Source: Flavobacterium sp. (lineage in GTDB: Bacteria > Bacteroidota > Bacteroidia > Flavobacteriales > Flavobacteriaceae). From it: a stretch of 7,372 nucleotides of DNA. The stretch lies in assembly GCA_004296145.1 (NCBI GenBank), contig SEBM01000326.1, positions 1 through 7,372 on the forward strand, read 5' to 3'. A model generated the notes under the pieces. The model worked only from the letters and a program-made list of their open reading frames with translations, was not told the origin of the DNA and did no database searches. This document shows positions 1-4,888 of this stretch, piece after piece (the stretch's first letter is position 1; each line of letters begins with the position of its first letter). The position numbers and the translations under genes were made by a program.

Positions 1-56
1 TTACAAAAGCTTAAGTTCTATTTGGCTATATAGCCGCTTGACCATTTTTTTTTTTT
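1..56 (+). terminator. Possible weak terminator or T-tract region
   Basis: A perfect 12-nt palindrome, GGCTATATAGCC, lies at 24-35 and is followed nine bases later by a run of twelve T (45-56). Short AAGC/GCTT arms at 7-10 and 36-39 could extend the stem across a large bulge. This could end a + strand transcript entering from the left. The gap between stem and T-run and the few G-C pairs make it a poor intrinsic terminator, so it may simply be AT-rich intergenic DNA. The gene it would serve lies outside the window. Confidence 0.22.
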
Positions 57-65
57 GTGTTTTAA

Positions 66-239
66 AAAATACTTCTATTTAATTTATTTATTTTGTTTAG
101 CTTCAGTGTTTTTGCTGATATTACTGAATTGGACAGAAAATTTATAAGTCAGCCAGAAGTAAATATTACAAATATAAAATCATACAGCATTGTAGATTAT
201 TATACCCCTGAGGAAACCAAATTATTAGCATCAAACTAA
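66..239 (+). pseudogene. 3' remnant of an ExbD-like gene (tandem paralogue)
   Basis: The frame is open from just after a TAA at 63-65 to the TAA at 237-239 and has no ATG. Its last ~20 codons closely match the end of the intact ExbD-like protein next door: SYSIVDYYTPEETKLLASN here against TYTIVNEFTPEESKLLASK there. A looser match (ADITELD against VDILDEM) may carry the resemblance about 20 codons further back. The preceding stretch (LLFNLFILFSFSVFA) is hydrophobic and could pass for a signal peptide, but no normal start codon precedes it. The simplest reading is a tandem duplicate whose 5' part, including the membrane anchor, was lost or replaced. The 20-bp gap to the next ATG suggests the two copies once shared a transcript. 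No other frame of bases 1-65 resembles ExbD. Confidence 0.6.
119..149 (+). repeat. Left arm of a broken inverted repeat flanking the ExbD-like gene
   Basis: Blocks ATTACT (120-125), GGACAGAAAATTT (131-143) and ATAAGT (144-149) reappear in reverse complement, in matching order, at 833-860. About 25 positions match, interrupted by two small indels. This arm lies inside the ExbD-tail remnant. The arms enclose the intact ExbD-like gene. They could be an inverted fragment of the duplicated paralogue or the eroded ends of a mobile element; no transposase is visible. Confidence 0.5.
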
Positions 240-259
240 TTTTATATAAATATAAAAAC

Positions 260-787
260 ATGAAAAATCTACCCACAAAAATCCGAAGCAGAAAGCTAAA
301 TTCAAGAGTTGATTTAACCGCCATGGTAAGCGTTTCTTTTCTGTTAATTATATTTTTTATGGTTGTTGGTGAATTATCAAAACCAAAAGTTATGGATTTG
401 AGTTTGCCTGATAATGACTGGACTTGTCGTTGGTCGCATGGCTGCGGTGGAGAATATAGAATTACAACGCTATTATTAGGCGAAAATAACAAACTAGTAT
501 CTTATTCAGGTATTTTATATGCACCAACAGCTCCTCCTAAAGAAATAGCATATGGCAAAAATGGAATTAGAGTAGAACTCTTAAAACAGAATAAAAATAT
601 GTTAGACTATTCTGCACAGTTAGGAAAACCAGGCAGAGGAATTACAATAATTATTAAACCTGGTAAAAAATCTAATTTTAAAAATTTGGTTGATATTCTG
701 GACGAAATGGAAATTGCTAAAATTGATACTTATACAATAGTAAACGAATTTACTCCGGAAGAATCAAAATTATTAGCTTCAAAATAA
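260..787 (+). CDS. ExbD/TolR-family biopolymer transporter-like protein lacking the membrane Asp
   Basis: A 175-residue protein with ExbD/TolR layout: a short basic N-terminus (1-16), one membrane helix (about 19-37, starting RVDLTAMVSVSF), then a periplasmic domain that ends in a Bacteroidota ExbD pattern (IIIKPGKKSNFKNLVDILDE near 131-150). ExbD and TolR normally work with ExbB/TolQ as the proton-driven motor for TonB- or Tol-dependent processes. The family motif is roughly VDxTPMVDxxFLL; here the Pro is Ala21 and the ion-coupling Asp is Ser24, so normal proton coupling is doubtful. The periplasmic part has two close cysteines (C56, C62) that could form a disulfide. The ATG at 260 fits the basic N-terminus and sits 20 bp after a decayed paralogue's stop. 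No exbB or tonB gene is in view. It may be an accessory or structural ExbD, or a decaying copy. The family call is firm; the function is uncertain. Confidence 0.8.
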   Translation: MKNLPTKIRSRKLNSRVDLTAMVSVSFLLIIFFMVVGELSKPKVMDLSLPDNDWTCRWSHGCGGEYRITTLLLGENNKLVSYSGILYAPTAPPKEIAYGKNGIRVELLKQNKNMLDYSAQLGKPGRGITIIIKPGKKSNFKNLVDILDEMEIAKIDTYTIVNEFTPEESKLLASK

Positions 788-798
788 GGTTTAAAAAA

Positions 799-826
799 AA
801 ATGAGGAAACCGAAATTTCCTCATTT
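799..826. terminator. Hairpin terminator after the ExbD-like gene
   Basis: A perfect 11-bp stem (799-809 with 816-826) and 6-nt loop begins 12 bp after the ExbD-like stop codon. On the + strand the stem ends in TTT followed by AAAAG, a weak U-tract. On the - strand the stem is followed by a run of nine T, which is stronger. It therefore probably works in both directions, ending the ExbD-like transcript and stopping any read-through from rpsA. Confidence 0.7.
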
Positions 827-832
827 AAAAGA

Positions 833-861
833 ACTTATTAAAAATTTTCTGTCCAGTAATA
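833..861 (-). repeat. Right arm of a broken inverted repeat flanking the ExbD-like gene
   Basis: The core AAATTTTCTGTCC (842-854) is the exact reverse complement of 131-143. AGTAAT (855-860) and ACTTAT (833-838) match the outer blocks of the left arm. It lies just beyond the ExbD-like terminator. The gap from here to the rpsA terminator (about 862-960) shows no gene or clear structure. Confidence 0.5.
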
Positions 862-968
862 GACAGATGAAAACCGTAACAAATATCCTCTTATATTATT
901 GCTTTTTATACTACGAAAAGTTTTTAAACTAATAAAATAAGCCATACCGTAAATATTTAAAACAAAAA

Positions 969-994
969 AAAGTCCCACATTGCTGTGGGACTTT
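969..994 (-). terminator. rpsA intrinsic terminator
   Basis: A perfect 11-bp stem (969-979 with 984-994) closes a 4-nt loop 21 bp after the rpsA stop codon. On the - strand the stem, with a GGGAC core, is followed by a run of eight T: a textbook rho-independent terminator for rpsA. Confidence 0.88.
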
Positions 995-1015
995 CTATTT
1001 AGAGGAAACTAAGAA

Positions 1016-2794
1016 TTATTTTTTCTCAGTTTTTTCCATTTTAGCTTTTAAAGCAGCTAATACATCATTGTTATCTCCTAAAGTTGCAGCTGGTGCATTT
1101 GTAGTAGAGTTAGATGAAGTATTTTCAGTTGCAGCTTTCACGTTTTTCTCTTCTTCTTCACGGAAGATAGCAGTGTGAGAAGCAACTACTCTTTTGAATT
1201 CTTTGTTGAACTCGATTACTTTGAAATCAGCTGAATCACCTTTTTTCAATTTCTTTCCGTCTTCTTTTTCAAGGTGACGAGTTGGAATGAAAGCAACGAT
1301 ATCATCTCCGAATTCTACAGTAGCTCCTTTGTCAACGATTTCAGAAATCTCACCATTGTGGATAGTTCCTACAGCGAAAGAATCTTCGTATTGATCCCAA
1401 GGATTAGCAGTAGTTTGTTTGTGACCTAAAGATAATTTACGTCCTTCAACATCTAATTCTAATACTACTACATCAAGTTTTTCACCAACGTTTACAAACT
1501 CAGATGGGTGTTTAATTTTCTTAGTCCAAGAAAGGTCAGAAATGTAGATTAATCCATCAATTCCTTCTTCTAATTCTACGAAAATACCAAAGTTTGTAAA
1601 GTTTCTAACGATACCTGTATGTTTAGAACCTACTGGGTATTTAGAAGTAATATCAGTCCATGGATCTTGAGTCAATTGTTTGATACCTAATGACATCTTA
1701 CGATCATCTCTGTCAAGAGTTAAGATAACTGCTTCAACAACATCTCCAACTTTTACGAAATCTTGTGCAGAACGTAAATGAGTTGACCATGACATTTCAG
1801 AAACGTGAATTAAACCTTCAACACCTTCAGCAACTTCGATAAATGCACCGTAATCAGCGATTACAACTACTTTACCTTTTACTTTATCACCAATTGTTAA
1901 ATTAGCATCTAAAGCATCCCATGGGTGAGCGTTTAATTGTTTCAATCCTAATTGAATTCTTGTTTTCTCATCATCGAAATCAAGGATTACAACGTTTAAT
2001 TTTTGGTCTAATTCAAGAACTTCACTTGGGTGGTTGATTCTACTCCAAGAAAGGTCAGTAATGTGAATTAATCCGTCAACACCACCTAAGTCAATGAACA
2101 CACCATAAGAAGTAATGTTTTTAACAACACCTTCTAATACTTGTCCTTTTTGTAATTGACCGATGATTTCTTTTTTCTGTACTTCAATATCAGCCTCAAT
2201 AAGAGCTTTGTGAGATACAACAACGTTTTTGAATTCGTGGTTAATTTTTACCACTTTGAATTCCATCATTTTGTTTACATATACATCGTAGTCTCTAATT
2301 GGCTTAACGTCAATTTGAGATCCTGGTAAGAACGCCTCGATACCGAATACGTCAACGATCATACCTCCTTTAGTTCTACATTTAACAAAACCGTTAACGA
2401 TTTCTCCAGTTTCATTAGCTGCAATAACTCTATCCCAAGATTTGATAGTACGTGCTTTTCTGTGAGATAATACTAATTGACCTGTTTTGTCCTCACGGAT
2501 GTCGATTAATACTTCTACTTTGTCACCTACTTTTAAGTTTGGGTTGTAACGGAATTCGTTTAAAGAAATAACACCTTCAGATTTAGCATTGATATCAACG
2601 ATAACGTCTCTATCTGTAATTCTAACTACAACTCCTTCAACTACTTCTTCCTGATCTGTAGCGATGAAAGTTTTTGATACTAGTTCTTCAAACTCTTGTA
2701 AGTTTTTCTCATCTACTGCATCAATTCCTTCTTGGAAGTTATGCCAGTTAAAATTTGCTAAAAACTCTTCTTGTGATTTTAATTGTTCAGACAT
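1016..2794 (-). CDS. rpsA: 30S ribosomal protein S1
   Basis: A 592-residue protein with six OB-fold S1 repeats at about 50-114, 129-197, 215-286, 301-374, 388-461 and 475-543. Repeats 3-5 are the most typical (for example GVFIDLGGVDGLIHITDLSW at 231-250) and are the usual mRNA-binding repeats; repeats 1-2 are divergent, as in other S1 proteins that dock on the ribosome through them. A Ser/Thr/Asn/Ala-rich linker (about 553-570) leads to a charged tail containing LGDNNDVLAALKAKM. S1 helps the 30S subunit capture mRNAs. That role should be important here, because none of the genes in this window shows a clear Shine-Dalgarno sequence, as is usual for Bacteroidota. The ATG at 2794 gives full length and follows a leader with a strong promoter. 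The gene appears monocistronic, with its own terminator. cmk, its frequent neighbour in other bacteria, lies 3.4 kb upstream. Confidence 0.97.
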   Translation of the reverse strand: MSEQLKSQEEFLANFNWHNFQEGIDAVDEKNLQEFEELVSKTFIATDQEEVVEGVVVRITDRDVIVDINAKSEGVISLNEFRYNPNLKVGDKVEVLIDIREDKTGQLVLSHRKARTIKSWDRVIAANETGEIVNGFVKCRTKGGMIVDVFGIEAFLPGSQIDVKPIRDYDVYVNKMMEFKVVKINHEFKNVVVSHKALIEADIEVQKKEIIGQLQKGQVLEGVVKNITSYGVFIDLGGVDGLIHITDLSWSRINHPSEVLELDQKLNVVILDFDDEKTRIQLGLKQLNAHPWDALDANLTIGDKVKGKVVVIADYGAFIEVAEGVEGLIHVSEMSWSTHLRSAQDFVKVGDVVEAVILTLDRDDRKMSLGIKQLTQDPWTDITSKYPVGSKHTGIVRNFTNFGIFVELEEGIDGLIYISDLSWTKKIKHPSEFVNVGEKLDVVVLELDVEGRKLSLGHKQTTANPWDQYEDSFAVGTIHNGEISEIVDKGATVEFGDDIVAFIPTRHLEKEDGKKLKKGDSADFKVIEFNKEFKRVVASHTAIFREEEEKNVKAATENTSSNSTTNAPAATLGDNNDVLAALKAKMEKTEKK

Positions 2795-2814
2795 GCTCTG
2801 ATAAAAAATTTGTA

Positions 2815-2895
2815 TTCTGTTTTTCTTGAGTTTCTTAATGCGATAGAAAAAACAGAAGTTGTTTTACATAAATAGTTGATTCCTAATGGAAACTC
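2815..2895 (-). promoter_or_regulatory. Structured 5' leader of rpsA (hairpin, possible pseudoknot)
   Basis: The untranslated leader contains a perfect 10-bp inverted repeat (TTCTGTTTTT at 2815-2824 with its complement at 2848-2857) that would form a hairpin about 20 nt before the start codon. Its 23-nt loop includes GAGTTTC (2828-2834, + strand reading), which is complementary to GAAACTC at 2889-2895 near the 5' end of the leader. Pairing both would make an H-type pseudoknot. S1 genes are autogenously controlled at translation in Escherichia coli, so a similar role is plausible here, but that is inference. The stems are A-U-rich and may be only marginally stable. Confidence 0.4.
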
Positions 2896-2914
2896 TTCTC
2901 TGCCAAAAGGTTTG

Positions 2915-2944
2915 CAAAAGTACTACAAATATTTGTAATTACAA
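2915..2944 (-). promoter_or_regulatory. rpsA promoter, Bacteroidota type
   Basis: Read on the - strand, TTG (2944-2942) is followed by 19 bp and then TACTTTTG (2922-2915). This matches the Bacteroidota sigma-ABfr consensus TTG-N17-23-TAnnTTTG. Transcription would begin near 2908, leaving a leader of about 110 nt before the rpsA ATG. Confidence 0.75.
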
Positions 2945-2945
2945 A
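2924..2945. promoter_or_regulatory. Overlapping palindromes in the rpsA promoter spacer (possible operator)
   Basis: Two perfect 14-nt palindromes overlap: TACAAATATTTGTA (2924-2937) and TTTGTAATTACAAA (2932-2945). Together they give three alternating half-sites, TACAAA, TTTGTA and TACAAA, each separated by 2 bp. They fill the space between the -33 and -7 elements, where a bound dimer would block RNA polymerase. No regulator can be named from the sequence, and AT-rich DNA raises the odds of chance palindromes. Confidence 0.35.
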
Positions 2946-2962
2946 ACAGATGCCTAACTTAA

Positions 2963-3841
2963 TTATTTATCTAACAGCAACTTTGATAACTCACCATTTA
3001 TAGCAATATATTCTGTGACCTGATTACTGTCGAATGAAATATTGCCTTTGTCATCTGTTTTTGATGCTTTGTTGTCTATCGAAAGGTAGTTTTTTCCTGA
3101 TTTTGATCTGTAAAGCGTAAAAATACTATGACTATCAGACTCACTATCAACATCCTTACTCAAAAAATCAAAACCTTCAAGATTGCTTTTTGATATATCA
3201 GCTATTATTTGCTGTGTATTTTCTATGTAACTAAAAGCAGGCAAGGTAACCTCTTCATACCACGAATTTGTAGATTCTGAAAATGGTTTTTGTGCCTCCA
3301 GATAAGACAGAAACCCCGAAACTCCAATTACAATAATAAATTCTATTGACCAGATAACCCACAGAAAAGTTCCAGTTACAGTTGCTCCGCGAATACCCCA
3401 AGTACCATATTCACTCACTTGACAAATAGAATCAAAAACCAAAGCGGGTTGAAATATTAATGAAAAAACCTGTAAAAACTGAATATTACTTACAGTGATT
3501 CCAATTCTGTTTGAACCATAAGTTTCTCCTGCATTAATCACCAGATCAATCCATATTGCCCAATGAAAATATAATGCCAATATCCCGCCAATCACTCCTA
3601 TTAGTAGACCTAAAACCGGATTTCTGACTTTTCCCTTTTTAATTACAAAAAGCGCAATTGCTAAACCGACTAAAAAACCAAAACCCAGCGTAATAAAAAA
3701 GTTAATATATACAAAAGGAATATACCAAATGCAATAAGCATAAATGAGTCCGAGTATAGGAAATACTATAGCACTGACTGCTAAAAAATACAATACAAAA
3801 GAAGGCGAAAATTTACCTGATGGCGTGTAATATTTGTCCAT
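2963..3841 (-). CDS. Four-TM membrane protein of unknown function
   Basis: I do not recognise this 292-residue protein. It has hydrophobic segments at about 15-37, 43-67, 75-99 and 156-180, then a soluble C-terminal region of about 110 residues (182-292) rich in Ser, Asp and Lys with no recognisable motif. A polar loop of about 55 residues separates segments 3 and 4. The even number of segments would put both ends on the same side, probably the cytoplasm given the Lys/Arg cluster KKGKVRNP at 68-75. The only clear start is the ATG at 3841. It lies upstream of rpsA on the same strand with no obvious terminator between, but rpsA has its own promoter. Codon use looks like that of its neighbours and nothing suggests it is broken. 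A housekeeping link to S1 is not implied. Confidence 0.8.
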   Translation of the reverse strand: MDKYYTPSGKFSPSFVLYFLAVSAIVFPILGLIYAYCIWYIPFVYINFFITLGFGFLVGLAIALFVIKKGKVRNPVLGLLIGVIGGILALYFHWAIWIDLVINAGETYGSNRIGITVSNIQFLQVFSLIFQPALVFDSICQVSEYGTWGIRGATVTGTFLWVIWSIEFIIVIGVSGFLSYLEAQKPFSESTNSWYEEVTLPAFSYIENTQQIIADISKSNLEGFDFLSKDVDSESDSHSIFTLYRSKSGKNYLSIDNKASKTDDKGNISFDSNQVTEYIAINGELSKLLLDK

Positions 3842-3942
3842 AAATTTATTTTAATGATTAAAACTCTTTTTAACATTCCATTCGTATTTAAACAAAATAC
3901 TAAAGAAATATTTTACAAGTTTAACATTAAAATATCAACTTA

Positions 3943-3970
3943 CAAAATTAATCGAATCATTATCAATCAA
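3943..3970 (-). promoter_or_regulatory. Possible promoter of the four-TM protein gene
   Basis: On the - strand, TTG (3970-3968), a 17-bp spacer and TAATTTTG (3950-3943) fit the Bacteroidota TTG-N17-23-TAnnTTTG consensus at its shortest spacing. The start codon lies about 100 bp downstream. Short AT-rich motifs like this occur by chance, so support is moderate. Confidence 0.38.
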
Positions 3971-4008
3971 TTATTAAGAAGCAGAGGTTTATCTTTTTTA
4001 AGACGTAA

Positions 4009-4087
4009 AGTCCCGCTTTCACCTTTATCTTTTCCTGATCTCGTTCTAAAACGAGACCGGAAAAAGGATACCGGCTCTATCGGGGCT
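4009..4087. repeat. Long imperfect palindrome, probable dispersed Flavobacterium hairpin element
   Basis: A nested hairpin. The outer stem pairs 4009-4015 with 4081-4087 (AGTCCCG with CGGGGCT, one G-U pair). A middle stem pairs TTTTCC (4030-4035) with GGAAAA (4059-4064). The inner stem pairs TCTCGTT (4039-4045) with AACGAGA (4050-4056) around a 4-nt loop. TATC (4026-4029) and GATA (4067-4070) also match. On the - strand the edges read TAGCCCCGATAGAG and GAAAGCGGGAC. From memory, similar edges flank intergenic hairpins in many Flavobacterium chromosomes; I have not searched for this. It is noticeably richer in G and C than its surroundings. It could be a REP-like element or an mRNA-stabilising 3' structure. 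Confidence 0.6.
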
Positions 4088-4172
4088 AGACGAGAATATT
4101 TTGTTTTTCATAAGTCTTTAAAAGCCAAAACCAACATGTTCTAAAAATCTATCGGTTTAATTATTATCGAAA

Positions 4173-4532
4173 CTAATTCTTATCTTTTCTCTTAATCAAA
4201 AAATACCCTCCAAAAATCGAAACTGGTGCAAAAACAAAAATTGCTAATAATTGTGTCCAAGAATTACCACTAGACTTAAAAAGGGAAAATGTAGCAAAAC
4301 CAGCCATAATTACAAAAAGAAAGTAATTAACTTTTAAGGTTTTAGTCCCTGCAATAAACTGAGTAACAAATCCACTTATAAGTGAAAAAAATGTTCCGTA
4401 AATCAAAGTCAAAAGCATAAATGGAATCGGAGTTTCAGAATGTGGTTTTACACCTGAAATCCTAAAAAGCAACAAAGAGCTTATTACAAATATCATGTAA
4501 CCAACTATAACACTCAAAATTTTTCGTAGCAT
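4173..4532 (-). CDS. Small four-TM membrane protein of unknown function
   Basis: A 119-residue, almost wholly hydrophobic protein with predicted membrane segments at about 4-24, 36-60, 67-86 and 92-113, ending in a basic tail (KRKDKN). I do not recognise the family. The ATG at 4532 is preferred because it leads straight into the first membrane segment behind a basic MLRK start. A longer in-frame start at 4574 would add 14 residues encoded by DNA overlapping the truncated antitoxin. Only 7 bp separate this start from the antitoxin's stop, so the spacing probably arose when the end of that gene was deleted, and the original promoter may have been lost. The gene may now depend on transcription through the antitoxin fragment. 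Confidence 0.65.
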   Translation of the reverse strand: MLRKILSVIVGYMIFVISSLLLFRISGVKPHSETPIPFMLLTLIYGTFFSLISGFVTQFIAGTKTLKVNYFLFVIMAGFATFSLFKSSGNSWTQLLAIFVFAPVSIFGGYFLIKRKDKN

Positions 4533-4539
4533 AAATTTA

Positions 4540-4794
4540 CTATTTATCAAAAAAGATTGTTGCACTATTTGCACTGCTTTCTAATTTAGAAATTTGTGCT
4601 TTTTTTACTCCAATTAATTCACCCAGTTGTTCCTGTGTAATATTTCTTTCCTTTCTTGCTGTTTTAATCATTTTTCCAAGAATTTCCATACTTAACTGAT
4701 ATTCGTACTTATCTCTTTCTGAAGCACCAATCTTTCCAATTATTTGATCTTTCATTTCAGAAAGCGAATAGGATTTTATCTTAGTTTTTGTCAT
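4540..4794 (-). pseudogene. Truncated XRE-family antitoxin (HigA-like)
   Basis: An 84-residue protein with the N-terminus of a Bacteroidota HigA-type antitoxin (YSLSEMKDQIIGKIG at 9-23), followed by a helix-turn-helix (about 51-72, NITQEQLGELIG through AQISKLE). Such antitoxins, as I remember them, continue after SANSATI with about 20-25 more residues (a helix followed by a short strand). Here the frame leaves the family at residue 81 with FFDK and a TAG at 4540-4542, right at the next gene's start. The DNA-binding part is intact, so a product could still bind an operator. No complete toxin gene lies upstream, where the partner normally sits. It is best read as an orphan antitoxin damaged by a deletion; a solitary small repressor is the alternative. 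Confidence 0.7.
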
Positions 4795-4802
4795 AATGTA
4801 AA

Positions 4803-4829
4803 TTATTTATTTTCAAAATACTTCATCAA
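4803..4829 (-). pseudogene. Possible last codons of a lost HigB/RelE-type toxin
   Basis: Nine codons before the antitoxin's ATG read LMKYFENK then TAA, with the stop 8 bp ahead of that ATG. This spacing, and a tail resembling LxKxYFENK-type toxin ends as I recall them, would fit the very end of the partner toxin, its body having been deleted. Eight residues cannot prove homology, so this is a suggestion only. Confidence 0.22.
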
Positions 4830-4844
4830 ATTCGGGTATAACAA

Positions 4845-4888
4845 AAATGCCACTAAAGTTTCTATATTTAGAAACTTTAGTGGCATTT
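4845..4888 (-). terminator. Perfect 20-bp hairpin terminator overlapping the transporter stop
   Basis: Bases 4845-4864 pair perfectly with 4869-4888 around a TATT loop. On the - strand the stem runs into a five-T tract (4848-4844) followed by GTTA, fitting an intrinsic terminator for the transporter. Unusually, the transporter's last codons (Lys-Cys-His) and TAA at 4877-4879 lie inside the 5' arm. On the + strand the tail is only TTT, so it is weaker that way. Confidence 0.75.

Larger units (their letters stand above)
3842..4172. other. 331-bp gap between two membrane-protein genes
   Basis: This gap holds a possible promoter for the four-TM gene (3943-3970) and a long imperfect palindrome (4009-4087). 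The rest is plain AT-rich DNA with no visible terminator for the small gene ending at 4173. An open frame of 96 codons on the + strand (3854-4144) runs straight through the palindrome, has no recognisable protein features, and is not called as a gene. Confidence 0.6.

Noticed and set aside
45..56. Run of twelve T as a phase-variable tract
   Set aside because: No start codon, promoter element or reading frame is placed so that a length change would switch a gene; it is more likely intergenic or part of a weak terminator.
166..492. Open frame of 108 codons on the - strand
   Set aside because: It lies antisense to the ExbD-like gene and its remnant, has no recognisable domain, and is explained by low stop-codon density opposite a real gene.
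1016..2794. Direct repeats within rpsA as a repeat array
   Set aside because: They are the expected S1 OB-fold repeats at protein level; the DNA copies are diverged and no spacer regularity suggests CRISPR.
3854..4144. Open frame of 96 codons on the + strand
   Set aside because: It runs through the nested hairpin element; its basic, low-information translation is what such repeats yield. No promoter or family resemblance supports it.
4533..4574. Fourteen-residue N-terminal extension of the small four-TM protein
   Set aside because: The extra codons overlap the antitoxin's 3' end and add a polar stretch before a good basic, hydrophobic start at 4532.
4845..4888. Perfect 20-bp palindrome as a MITE or IS remnant
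   Set aside because: There are no flanking target duplications, and the hairpin followed by a T-tract on the transporter's strand is sufficiently explained as a terminator.
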